A stretch of DNA of 39,665 nucleotides from Chloroflexota bacterium (GTDB lineage Bacteria; Chloroflexota; Ktedonobacteria; Ktedonobacterales; JACDGC01), in the NCBI GenBank assembly GCA_021778805.1, contig JAJYBV010000025.1, positions 1 to 39,665 of the forward strand, in the 5' to 3' direction. The position numbers and the translations under genes were made by a program. This document shows positions 16,437-24,474 of this stretch, piece by piece. The notes under the pieces were generated by a model. The model searched no databases. It was not told the DNA's origin and saw nothing but the letters and a program-made list of their open reading frames with translations. Within the stretch, counting starts at the first letter, position 1. The number at the start of each line of letters is the position of its first letter.

Positions 16437-17642
16437 CTAACAATTAACCGATGGATTATCAAACCGCTGCAGATTAAATGTATAGTAATTATTCAGCAAT
16501 TTTGCGCCATACCGGCCATTTATTGCATAGTGGTCTGCGTCCCATGGCGAAGCGCCCAAAGCCAGCATTTGCGCCACCGGCCCAGCCGGATATGCCGCCG
16601 AAACACCGGTATAGTAGCCCATTCTTGAAAATGTTACATAGTAAAACACACCTTGTGAAGGCGTATAGGCATAAGCAAACGCCGTGGGAGATCCGGCAAC
16701 CGGCAGACCCGCAATCCAGGGATACCCGCTTAACGCCGATGTATTGCCAAAGTTATAACCCGTATATGTCGGCATCGTCCAGCCATCTTCTATACCCCAT
16801 TGCGATAAAATCACCGACACATACCATGGATAGCGCATGCCAGATTGTATTTGTTCTTTCTGCGCCATACGCGCATACGGCAGCGCCACACAAATAAAAT
16901 TCCACACACCTGAAACAACCGGATGCGGCGCATAATATGGCTGCACCGATTTAATTGGCGCCGGCGCAGATGTGGCTGTTGGGGTAGGTGGCGTAAACTG
17001 CGCCACACCGGCCATCCAATGAGAAAGCGGATCTGCCCGGACAACGGTTAATGGTGTGAGTGTTATCGCCAATACAATCAGCACACCAATTAAACCGGTT
17101 ATTACAAAACCATGCACGCGCGCCTTTGCTTTCGGAGTAAGTTGCGGCGTAATAATAGTATGGGTGACTGGTTTTTTCGCGCCGCGGATAATAACGGGAA
17201 GTATGTCTGTCGCCTCTTTGGTGATTTGAGCGGGCAAATTCAATGTAATTTCTGCCGGCATTGCAGGCAAGCGCCTAACTGGCGGAAACTGTAATCCACT
17301 TTGCGGAAATAATGGTTCCGTTTCCGCAGAAACTTGGCTTGGCGTAATTCCGGGTGAAGATTCAGACGGCTTAACCTTCGCCGGAATAATAACAGGCCGA
17401 ACAGTGGCAGATTTTATTGTATCTGCCGCGCCGGCCTTTTCGGCAGTTGGGCGTGTTGAATTTATCCGGCTGATTTTTGCAGTTCCGCCAAATGAAGCCG
17501 ATTTTGCGGCCGAGGCGTCTGTATCACCGCCGGAATTATTTCGCGGCGTTTGCGAATACAACCCCAGCGAAGCTGAATCTTCCGGTGTATTTTGTGATGA
17601 TTGCAAATGTTTGGGAATATTTTTATTTTTTTGTGAAGACAT
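16437..17642 (-). CDS. Membrane-anchored glucosaminidase-like cell-wall hydrolase
   Basis: About 401 aa. A long Ser/Pro/Thr-rich cytoplasmic head (1-175) leads to one membrane helix (about 178-200, GFVITGLIGVLIVLAITL), a short Pro/Thr/Ala linker and an external domain (238-401). In that domain YPWYVSVILSQWGIEDGW and TYTGYNFGNTSAL match the glucosaminidase (FlgJ/LytF, lysozyme-fold) pattern of catalytic Glu plus a YN-FG element; the likely catalytic residue is Glu285. It would cut peptidoglycan glycan strands. The frame extends to 17708, but ATG 17642 with AAGGAA about 12 nt upstream gives a more normal start. Confidence 0.7.
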   Translation of the reverse strand: MSSQKNKNIPKHLQSSQNTPEDSASLGLYSQTPRNNSGGDTDASAAKSASFGGTAKISRINSTRPTAEKAGAADTIKSATVRPVIIPAKVKPSESSPGITPSQVSAETEPLFPQSGLQFPPVRRLPAMPAEITLNLPAQITKEATDILPVIIRGAKKPVTHTIITPQLTPKAKARVHGFVITGLIGVLIVLAITLTPLTVVRADPLSHWMAGVAQFTPPTPTATSAPAPIKSVQPYYAPHPVVSGVWNFICVALPYARMAQKEQIQSGMRYPWYVSVILSQWGIEDGWTMPTYTGYNFGNTSALSGYPWIAGLPVAGSPTAFAYAYTPSQGVFYYVTFSRMGYYTGVSAAYPAGPVAQMLALGASPWDADHYAINGRYGAKLLNNYYTFNLQRFDNPSVNC

Positions 17643-17834
17643 CGTTAAGGATCGTTCCTTGAAAAAAAGTAGATATCCATTTATAGCATATACGTAAGTG
17701 TTTGTCACTCAACCAGACATTATGGTTATACAACCCAATTAAACTTGTGTATCTGCGCAAAAGTTGTGCCATGCCGAATATCTTAGCAACGCTGTTCAGC
17801 GCATATAATAATTCCTTTTTGTAAAAATTCGGTA

Positions 17835-17870
17835 AAGCCGCCGTCTGTATCGGTGAGGTTGCGGCGGCTT
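17835..17870 (-). terminator. Terminator of the iron-transporter gene
   Basis: AAGCCGCC (17835-17842) pairs perfectly with GGCGGCTT (17863-17870). Read on the minus strand, the stem is followed by TTTACCGAATTTTTAC, a T-rich tail. It lies about 55 bp past the stop of the gene ending at 17926. Confidence 0.65.
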
Positions 17871-17925
17871 GAATCATAGGCAAAGCGCCAAAATAACCAT
17901 GGCGGAATGCAATGTTTCCGTAGCG

Positions 17926-18498
17926 CTACGCCGCGCCGAACAAAAGCGCCGCCGCAAACACCAGCGCGCCGCCACCAACCACCTGCGCTATAGAAATCAT
18001 CCAGCTCGAACCAAAATAACGGTGCCGAATCGCCGCAATAACAACAAGTTCAACCGCAACAACCGCATAAGCGACAGGTAAAGCTATATTCAGGTTAGCA
18101 ATCAAAAATGGCAAGGTATGCAAAGAACCGCCGAAAAAAGTCATAATTCCGGTTATCGAACCGCGCAAAGCCGGATTCCCTCTGCCGGTAAGCACACCGT
18201 CATCTGATAACGCCTCGGAAAACGCCATGCTGATTCCGGCTCCGGTTGCGGAAGCCATACCTACTAAAAAAGCTGTAAACGGCCGATGTGTTACAAAAGC
18301 GGTTGCAAAAATAGGCGCCAAAGTAGAAACAGAGCCATCCATCAAGCCAGCTAAACCGGGCTGCACAATCTGTAAAACAAAGTTTTTATCGTGCCCAATA
18401 CTTGTTTGTTGCCGAAGTTGAGCTACTGCGCCATTTTTGGAAAATACGGGAAATCCAAACATGGACAATATTCGGCTGATAACGTCATTCTTTTTCAT
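17926..18498 (-). CDS. VIT-family iron/manganese transporter, MbfA-type, without the ferritin domain
   Basis: 190 aa with about five hydrophobic segments. GLMDGSVSTLAPIFATAF (Asp54) and GAGISMAFSEALSDDG (Glu95, Asp99, Asp100), then LTGRGNPALRG and LHTLPFLI, are the marks of the VIT domain of MbfA (membrane-bound ferritin A). MbfA proteins carry an N-terminal ferritin-like domain before it; here only about 40 unrelated residues precede, so this is the transporter half alone. MbfA exports iron and protects against peroxide. The PerR/Fur gene lies immediately upstream on the same strand with a 39-bp gap, so the transporter is probably under its control. AGGAG precedes ATG. Confidence 0.85.
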   Translation of the reverse strand: MKKNDVISRILSMFGFPVFSKNGAVAQLRQQTSIGHDKNFVLQIVQPGLAGLMDGSVSTLAPIFATAFVTHRPFTAFLVGMASATGAGISMAFSEALSDDGVLTGRGNPALRGSITGIMTFFGGSLHTLPFLIANLNIALPVAYAVVAVELVVIAAIRHRYFGSSWMISIAQVVGGGALVFAAALLFGAA

Positions 18499-18537
18499 AG
18501 CTTGCTATACTCCTATGGAATCTCAGAACTGAGTGAA

Positions 18538-18972
18538 CTATTTATTCACTTGATTAAACGCGCTGCGGCATACTGGGCAATATCCATAATATTGCTCGGA
18601 ATGAGAAATAATTTTGAACCCATCCATTTCTTCCGGGGCTGAAAGCAGCGCCGGTTTGGACTGCGAATCTACGACCTTGTGGCACGCAAGACATACCAAT
18701 TCAACATGCGGCTCAACAAATGGATCGTAATGAATGCTTCCGTCGCCGTTATCGATTCGGCGAATTTCACCCCATGACGCCAGTTCATTTAGGGTGTTAT
18801 ACAGCGTTGTTAAAGAAAGTGTGGGAGACACCTGCTTTAATTTTTGGTATAGCTCTTCTGCGGTGGGATGCGTTCGGTTATTGTACAGCGCCTGCCATAT
18901 CAGCAATCGCTGCGCAGTTACTTTTCCGCCATTGCTTCGCACTTGTGCTGTTAATTCTTCTATCGTGCGCAT
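18538..18972 (-). CDS. perR: Fur-family regulator, PerR type
   Basis: 144 aa: a winged helix (THPTAEELYQKL, LTTLYNTLNELASWGEI) and a metal-binding dimer domain. The structural zinc site is complete: C94-x2-C97 and C132-x2-C135. Aligned by eye to Bacillus PerR, the regulatory metal ligands are His35, Asp83, His89, Glu91 and Asp102; the residue usually His93 in PerR is Glu here. The two His that are oxidised in PerR (37 and 91) are present. A strong AGGAGGGG precedes ATG. Four PerR-type boxes lie upstream and overlap the predicted promoter, which indicates autorepression and control of the transporter gene. Confidence 0.85.
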   Translation of the reverse strand: MRTIEELTAQVRSNGGKVTAQRLLIWQALYNNRTHPTAEELYQKLKQVSPTLSLTTLYNTLNELASWGEIRRIDNGDGSIHYDPFVEPHVELVCLACHKVVDSQSKPALLSAPEEMDGFKIISHSEQYYGYCPVCRSAFNQVNK

Positions 18973-18991
18973 ACTATCCCCTCCTGCTTAT

Positions 18992-19057
18992 TTATAATGA
19001 TTACTTATTTACAATCATTACTTACTTATAATCATTATAAAATAAAAATCATTACAA
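18992..19057. promoter_or_regulatory. Four PerR-type operator boxes at exact 17-bp spacing
   Basis: The box at 19026-19040 (TTATAATCATTATAA) is a perfect 7-1-7 match to the PerR consensus TTATAATNATTATAA. Related 15-mers occur at 18992 (TTATAATGATTACTT), 19009 (TTACAATCATTACTT) and 19043 (TAAAAATCATTACAA). All four start 17 bp apart. They fill the region just upstream of the perR-like start codon. Confidence 0.85.
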
Positions 19058-19063
19058 TTACAA
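19034..19063 (-). promoter_or_regulatory. Predicted promoter of the perR-like gene
   Basis: On the minus strand TTGTAA (complement of 19058-19063) is followed after 18 bp by TATAAT (complement of 19034-19039). The -10 lies inside the perfect PerR box, so a bound regulator would block polymerase. Confidence 0.55.
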
Positions 19064-19096
19064 GATCTGAACCGATAATATCCTAAAACTCATTAA

Positions 19097-19187
19097 AGAC
19101 CTGAACCTAACAAAGGAATAAGATGAATCCCGGTCCGATCAGGGCGTATTCTACTTTATGCGCTGCCTATACTCAGGTCTATAGTCC
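19097..19187 (+). ncRNA. Candidate structured RNA, copy 1 (unassigned)
   Basis: A perfect outer stem AGACCTGA (19097-19104)/TCAGGTCT (19173-19180) encloses an inner hairpin, GGAATA (19115-19120)/TATTCT (19147-19152), with CCC/GGG inside it. It shares ACAAA, ATC, GGCGT, TTTATGC and CTATAG with the segment at 24475-24566, while the stems differ. The strand is inferred from the flanking + genes. It could be a leader of the gene at 19346. I do not recognise a known riboswitch class. Confidence 0.5.
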
Positions 19188-19345
19188 TTTATATTCTCCA
19201 AAATTAGCCGTAAACTATTTGGATATACAAATTTTTCCGCAATAAACCGATAATATAAAATGCAAAGCTTGAACGCTTGGTGATCGCCCGGATAGTAGGC
19301 ACAGCCCATATTTTCTCAAAACAACTTCAATGAGGAATTTTGCAT

Positions 19346-19600
19346 ATGTGGACTCAAATAGCTTATTATGCTAATTATTTTGTTACCGAATATCATTCAA
19401 TGCTGCAAGTATTACTCATCGTCATTTTGTGTATTATCGGCATTCGCTTTATGCATACTGTTATACAAAATATGTTTGCAGAACGAGAAAGTTCTTGGCA
19501 AGTAAATCATTGGTGGGAAAAAGGGAAAGAAAAAGAGCATCAGAAAGTGGAACGCACGATCACCGAAGTAAAAACTACGGAAACAGCCAAAAGTGGATAA
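19346..19600 (+). CDS. Small single-pass membrane protein, coupled to the GH57 gene
   Basis: About 84 aa. GAGGAA (19332-19337) lies 8 nt before ATG 19346; an in-frame TTG at 19340 is less likely. One hydrophobic helix (SMLQVLLIVILCIIGIRFM) is followed by a strongly charged Lys/Glu tail (WWEKGKEKEHQKVERTITEV) that should face the cytoplasm. I do not recognise a family. Its stop codon overlaps the open frame of the GH57 enzyme, so the two are translated from one message. It may localise or regulate that enzyme, but this rests only on position. Confidence 0.65.
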   Translation: MWTQIAYYANYFVTEYHSMLQVLLIVILCIIGIRFMHTVIQNMFAERESSWQVNHWWEKGKEKEHQKVERTITEVKTTETAKSG

Positions 19601-21890
19601 CACAACACCAATGATGTACAATAAAGATAATAAAATTGACGTTTCTCGCGGAAGAGAGGGTTTTCGTTCGTTGTCTAAGAATGTTGCGTTTTGCTGGGTA
19701 CTGCACCAGCATCAACCGGTTGGTAATTTTCCGTGGGTGTTTGAGCAGGTTTATAACGCATGCTATCGCCCTCTCATCGATGCGCTGCAGCGCCATCCGC
19801 GAATCCGTGTTACAATGCACTATAGCGGCCCCCTGCTCGATTGGCTTATTACGGAACACCCCGAATATATCAGCGATTTAGCTGCATTAGCCCGCAGTGG
19901 TCAGGTAGAAATGATGACCGGCGGTTATTATGAACCTATTTTGCCAATTATTCCGGAACAAGATCAAATCGGCCAAATTCAAAAAATGACTTCGGCCATT
20001 CGGCGTTATTTTGGGGTTGCGCCAAAAGGTCTGTGGCTGGCAGAACGTGTTTGGGAGCCGTCGCTGCCAGTGTCACTGGCGCGCGCAGGAGTTCAATATA
20101 CCATTTTAGATGACACCCATTTTTTACTTGCCGGAATTGATCCGCAGCAGTTAACCGGCTATTATCTCACGGAAGATCTAGGCTATTCCGTTGCCGTAGC
20201 CCCTAACCCTAAATTTATTCGGGAATTGATTCCTTGGCGTTCTGTGGATGAAATAGAAGAATATTTCCTGAAAGAAGCCGCTGTTCCGCGCGAAGCTCCT
20301 TTACTAGTTACTTTAGCCGATGACGGCGAAAAATTCGGTTCTTGGCCGGGCACATATGAATATATTTGGCAAAATGGCTACATGGATCGTTTCCTTTCAA
20401 TGTTGGAACGCCATTTGGATGTTATTGAAGTGGTTCCCATGGCTGATTATATTGAAAAATATCAATCGATCGGCCGCGTGTATATACCCACAGCCACATA
20501 CTCCGAAATGATGGAATGGGCATTGCCAACGGAACGCCAGCTAGCGTTTATACAGGCAAAATCTGCGCTTGAAGCCAATGCTAATGATCTTGCGCTGAGT
20601 TTTATGCGCGGCGCTGGATGGCGGAACTTTGCCGCTAAATATCCCGAGGCAAATAATTTTCATAAAAAAATGCTGCGTGTGCACAATAAAATTAAAAATT
20701 CCGCCGCTTTACTTGGCCCGGTTAAATATCAGGAAGCGCTAGACCTCGTTTGGAAAGCGCAATGCAACTGCGGATATTGGCATGGTGTTTTCGGTGGCTT
20801 GTATCTTTCTGATATTCGTTCCGCCATCTATCAGAATTTAGTGCACGCAGAAAGTATCGCCGATAATATTCTGCCGCCAAATGAACAAGCTGTTACTCTG
20901 ATTGATTTTGACTGCGATGGCAATAAGGAAATGCTGATAGAATGCCAGCCATTTAACTATTATTTTGCGCCAAACGATGGCGGCACATTATTTGAATGGG
21001 ATTGGAAAGAAACACCTTTTAACGTCATTGATACGCTGGCGCGCAGACCCGAGGCGTATCACAGCAAACTGCGCAGCGGCAACATTAAGGTTATTTCGCC
21101 AAACGCATTGCGCGATGAACATGAAACTCACTCCGAGCCGGAAGCTGAACAGCAGACAGAAGAACATGTTGAGTCTATCCATGAATTGGTGATCGCAAAA
21201 GAATATGGCTTAGAAAATCTGCTGATATATGATCAAACCCGTAAATCAACATTTCGTGACCACTTTTATCCCAAAAACACTTCCTTTGCCGATATCTATA
21301 CAGGAACCGCGCAAGAATTAGGTGATTTTGCGGCGGGCGTGTACCGGAGCCAAATCGAAGGGCTTGGCTCCGGCGCATTTCACCTCGATTTGTGGCGCGA
21401 TAGTTTTGTAGAAACCGATTCAGGCCCGGCGCCGATGCGCGTGCGTAAAATTATGATTATCCCGGCAGATCTTTCGGAAATTAAAGTTACCTACACATTA
21501 ATTAATACCGGAGCCAAATCGGTTGCAGCGCGCTTTGGCGTTGAAACAAACTGGGGACTTCTTGGCGGCGGCGGCAATCCGATGGCCTATTACTTATTGA
21601 ATGGCGCTAAACCGGAGGCAAATTTTGCATTGGATAGCAAGGGAACAGAGTTTGGTTTAAATGAAATTGCCTTACTCAATGAATTTGTTAATATTAAGGT
21701 CGCTTTAAGCTGCGACGCCCCTGCGGATGTGTGGCGCTTTCCCATAGAAACCGTTTCCAATTCCGAATCGGGCTTTGAACGCACCTATCAATGTTCCAGT
21801 GTCATATTTAATTGGCCAATCGATTTACAGCCATCTGACCGCTGGAGCGTAACACTTAAAGCCGAAATTACAAATGTCCACAGTAATTAA
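19593..21890 (+). CDS. GH57 4-alpha-glucanotransferase/alpha-amylase-type enzyme
   Basis: 765 aa from GTG 19593, which overlaps the upstream stop; ATG 19611 is an alternative and the domain begins only near residue 30. The five GH57 regions are visible: HQHQPVGN (38-45), GGYYEPILPIIPEQ (110-123), WLAERVWEP (nucleophile Glu151), LADDGEKFGSWPG (acid/base Asp near 243-244) and YSEMMEWALP. A helical middle domain and a long beta-sandwich C-terminus follow, as in the Thermococcus litoralis 4-alpha-glucanotransferase group. It should rearrange or hydrolyse alpha-1,4-glucans such as glycogen. No signal peptide, so cytoplasmic. A 111-bp tandem repeat array begins 64 bp after its stop. Confidence 0.9.
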   Translation: MDNTTPMMYNKDNKIDVSRGREGFRSLSKNVAFCWVLHQHQPVGNFPWVFEQVYNACYRPLIDALQRHPRIRVTMHYSGPLLDWLITEHPEYISDLAALARSGQVEMMTGGYYEPILPIIPEQDQIGQIQKMTSAIRRYFGVAPKGLWLAERVWEPSLPVSLARAGVQYTILDDTHFLLAGIDPQQLTGYYLTEDLGYSVAVAPNPKFIRELIPWRSVDEIEEYFLKEAAVPREAPLLVTLADDGEKFGSWPGTYEYIWQNGYMDRFLSMLERHLDVIEVVPMADYIEKYQSIGRVYIPTATYSEMMEWALPTERQLAFIQAKSALEANANDLALSFMRGAGWRNFAAKYPEANNFHKKMLRVHNKIKNSAALLGPVKYQEALDLVWKAQCNCGYWHGVFGGLYLSDIRSAIYQNLVHAESIADNILPPNEQAVTLIDFDCDGNKEMLIECQPFNYYFAPNDGGTLFEWDWKETPFNVIDTLARRPEAYHSKLRSGNIKVISPNALRDEHETHSEPEAEQQTEEHVESIHELVIAKEYGLENLLIYDQTRKSTFRDHFYPKNTSFADIYTGTAQELGDFAAGVYRSQIEGLGSGAFHLDLWRDSFVETDSGPAPMRVRKIMIIPADLSEIKVTYTLINTGAKSVAARFGVETNWGLLGGGGNPMAYYLLNGAKPEANFALDSKGTEFGLNEIALLNEFVNIKVALSCDAPADVWRFPIETVSNSESGFERTYQCSSVIFNWPIDLQPSDRWSVTLKAEITNVHSN

Positions 21891-21953
21891 CATTTATTCC
21901 TGCGGTAAATTTATGGTCTTTAACAATTAAAGAGGGATAAGAATACCAGCAAA

Positions 21954-22607
21954 CCGGGGATTCGTAAGGGGCAGATGCCCCTTGCGCGGGGCTTGGGGTA
22001 TCCCCAAAATCTCGTTTATTTTATTTTCCGATGGGAAATATTGATGGCCGAGCAGCTACAACCGCCGGGGATTCGTAAGGGGCAGATGCCCCTTGCGTGG
22101 GGCTTGGGGTATCCCCAAAATCTCGTTTATTTTATTTTCCGATGGGAAATATTGATGGCCGAGCAGCTACAACCGCCGGGGATTCGTAAGGGGCATCTGC
22201 CCCTTGCGCGGGGCTTGGGGTGTCCCCAAAATCTCGTTTATTTTATTTTCCGATGGGAAATATTGATGGCCGAGCAGCTACAACCGCCGGGGATTCGTAA
22301 GGGGTAGATGCCCCTTGCGCGGGGCTTGGGGTATCCCCAAAATCTCGTTTATTTTATTTTCCGATGGGAAATATTGATGGCCGAGCAACTACAACCGCCG
22401 GGGATTCGTAAGGGGCAGATGCCCCTTGCGCGGGGCTTGGGGTGTCCCCAAAATCTCGTTTATTTTATTTTCCGATGGGAAATATTGATGGCCGAGCAAC
22501 TACAACCGCCGGGGATTCGTAAGGGGCAGATGCCTCTTGCGCGGGGCTTGGGGTGTCCCCAAAATCTCGTTTATTTTATTTTCCGATGGGAAATATTGAT
22601 GGCCGAG
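21954..22607 (+). repeat. Six-copy 111-bp tandem repeat (module A array)
   Basis: The core GGGGATTCGTAAGG starts at 21956, 22067, 22178, 22289, 22400 and 22511, exactly 111 bp apart. Each unit has hairpin AAGGGGCA/TGCCCCTT, hairpin TTGGGG/CCCCAA, then an AT-rich stretch (TCGTTTATTTTATTTTCC) and GATGGCCGAGCA. Copies differ at a few sites: copy 3 has TC for GA in the loop, and copy 4 has a C-to-T change that keeps a G-T pair. It lies directly after the GH57 gene. Confidence 0.95.
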
Positions 22608-22610
22608 TGG

Positions 22611-22672
22611 CAAGGGCGACCGCAAGGGTCGCCCCTACCGGATTGCATTGCCTCAATGTGTACCGTGCAGTG
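22611..22672 (+). repeat. Hairpin repeat module B, copy 2
   Basis: GGGCGACC (22614-22621), GCAAG loop, GGTCGCCC (22627-22634), then CCTACCGGATTGCATTGCC and AATGTGTACCGTGCAGTG. It is nearly identical to 15161-15225 and is joined directly to the last unit of the 111-bp array. Confidence 0.85.
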
Positions 22673-22689
22673 TATGATTTCAAACAAAC

Positions 22690-22808
22690 GATAAGGGGCG
22701 GCGCTTGTGCTTCGGTGCGGTGTAGGTGGTTGGGCGGCCACAAAACGAACACCACACGATGAATCGTGTGGCTTGTTTCCCCACCTCCACCCATGTGTAC
22801 CGTGCAGT
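22690..22808 (-). repeat. Repeat module C, copy 2
   Basis: The reverse complement matches 15281-15380. It contains a perfect palindrome CCACACGAT/ATCGTGTGG near 22752-22771 and ends with the tag CCATGTGTACCGTGCAGTG, shared with module B and, inverted, with the 39-kb array. Confidence 0.8.
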
Positions 22809-23133
22809 GTTTGTTCAACAACATGCGCTATAGGTCACTGAATGTACTCCGCTCTGTTGGTCTTCATCCTGATTAAAATAGTAAAGTTCATCATTTTGCC
22901 GCAACCGTTTCATATTTAATACACCCACAATTGCTCAGCCCCGCAATCAATTTCCTAATACAAATGTAACCCTTTGTCTGTTTCCGGTCATTCTATATGT
23001 CTTATAACATGGTCAACACAATATATCTCAATCTGCTTTTGCCCAAAACATGCTTTGGCAAAGCATTCCCAATGTTTTTTCGCGGCAACTGCGCTATACG
23101 CAGGATTTTATAACAGTATTTCAGGATTAACAT
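22809..23133. other. Intergenic stretch without a recognised gene
   Basis: Between module C and the GH3 lipoprotein I see no convincing gene or RNA. A weak AGGA about 8 nt before ATG 23134 is the only assignable signal. An open frame at 22974-23474 overlaps the GH3 gene in another frame and has no coding character. Confidence 0.6.
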
Positions 23134-24435
23134 ATGAAACCCCAACGGATAAAGTCATTATTTTTTTACCCTATCACCGGACTGACGCTTTTTCTGTTTC
23201 TTACAACGGCGTTTTCCAGCTGCGCTTCCACTTCTGTGGCGCAAACCATCATAAAAACACCCACGCTACGCCCTACATTTACCGCAACAGCAACAGCAGC
23301 GCCGGCGCAGTTAACCTTAGAGCAATCTATCCGCGCATATATCAGCTCCATGCCGTTAAACGACAAAATCGGTCAACTACTTGTTCTTCAGTTCATCACC
23401 GACGGCTATTATGGCGACTCGGTGACGATGATGCAAAATTATCAGCCCGGCGGCCTAATTTTATATCATTTTGAAATTCCCAATCAATCTTCAATAACTT
23501 CTATGACATCCGCCGCACAGAAAGACGCGCATATTCCCATGCTGATAATGGCAGATCAAGAAGGCGGATTTATCGATCAGTTATATCCTATTTTTGGGCA
23601 TACCAGCACCGCAACCCTCATTGGATTAACGCACAACCCACAATACGCCTATCAGCAGGGAGCAATGGAGGCAGAGCATTTAAAAGAAGTGGGATTTAAC
23701 ACGAATTTAGCGCCGGATGTAGATGTGGAAACAGTGCACGGCCCGGATCAGGCAACCAGAACATTTGGCTACAATGCGCCGGATGTGGTTACGATGGCCG
23801 GCGCTTTTTTGGATGGCCTTCAGCAAAACGGCGTTATTGGCACATTAAAACACTTCCCCGGATTAGGCGCTTCCAATGTAGACGCGCATTTGGGGTTGCC
23901 GGTAATCAATGAAACAAAAAGTCAAATTGAAAGCATAGATTTGCAGCCCTATCGCGATTTGCTGAACAGCTACGATCCTCCCGGCATGATTATGACTACC
24001 GATTTGCTGATGCCGGCCATCGACCCCAACTTGCCGGCCGAAATATCGCCGGCCATCATCACCGGGCTGCTGCGCGATCAACTGCATTATAACGGTGTAA
24101 TTATCACCGACGCGCTGTACATGCGCGGAGTGTTGGAAAAGACGCAAGATATGTATCAGGCCGGAGTGCTTGCCCTAAAAGCCGGCTGTGATATGCTGCT
24201 GGGGCCATCTACCAGTTATACTGCATTGATGATGGTGAACGCCATAAAAGACGCCATTCACTCCGGTGTATTAACTATGGCAAATATCGATCAATCCGTA
24301 TATCGCGTGCTTATGCTAAAAGCGCAGAAATTGGGATGGCGGCCGCCGAAAACATCTCAGCCCGCTTCAACGCCATCACCAACCGCGCCGTATTTTTCAT
24401 TTGGGCCAATGGATGTATGGCAAAACGCCATTTAG
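23134..24435 (+). CDS. GH3 beta-N-acetylhexosaminidase (NagZ-type) lipoprotein
   Basis: 433 aa. A lipoprotein signal ends at FSSC (Cys30), so the enzyme is probably attached outside the cell membrane, unlike cytoplasmic NagZ of Gram-negatives. A Thr/Pro/Ala linker follows, then a GH3 barrel: KIGQLLVLQF, MADQEGGFIDQL (binding Asp141), GTLKHFPGLGASNVDAHL and IITDALYMRGV (nucleophile Asp326). KH(F)PG with the following Asp250/His252 is the NagZ His-Asp acid/base loop. It should release N-acetylglucosamine or related sugars from wall fragments. The C-terminus ends soon after the barrel, with no second GH3 domain. It may act with the wall hydrolase at 16437. Confidence 0.88.
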   Translation: MKPQRIKSLFFYPITGLTLFLFLTTAFSSCASTSVAQTIIKTPTLRPTFTATATAAPAQLTLEQSIRAYISSMPLNDKIGQLLVLQFITDGYYGDSVTMMQNYQPGGLILYHFEIPNQSSITSMTSAAQKDAHIPMLIMADQEGGFIDQLYPIFGHTSTATLIGLTHNPQYAYQQGAMEAEHLKEVGFNTNLAPDVDVETVHGPDQATRTFGYNAPDVVTMAGAFLDGLQQNGVIGTLKHFPGLGASNVDAHLGLPVINETKSQIESIDLQPYRDLLNSYDPPGMIMTTDLLMPAIDPNLPAEISPAIITGLLRDQLHYNGVIITDALYMRGVLEKTQDMYQAGVLALKAGCDMLLGPSTSYTALMMVNAIKDAIHSGVLTMANIDQSVYRVLMLKAQKLGWRPPKTSQPASTPSPTAPYFSFGPMDVWQNAI

Positions 24436-24474
24436 CCATTATTCAGCTTTGCATGCAGCAAATGGCTCTGGAAA

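Noticed and set aside
21954..22607. CRISPR array
   Set aside because: Units are 111 bp and repeated along their whole length; there are no unique spacers and no cas genes.
21975..22694. Two open frames encoding a 37-residue repeat protein
   Set aside because: They arise because the 111-bp repeat unit is a multiple of three. There is no ribosome site, the frame is broken in copy 4, and sequence changes keep the hairpins and not the peptide.
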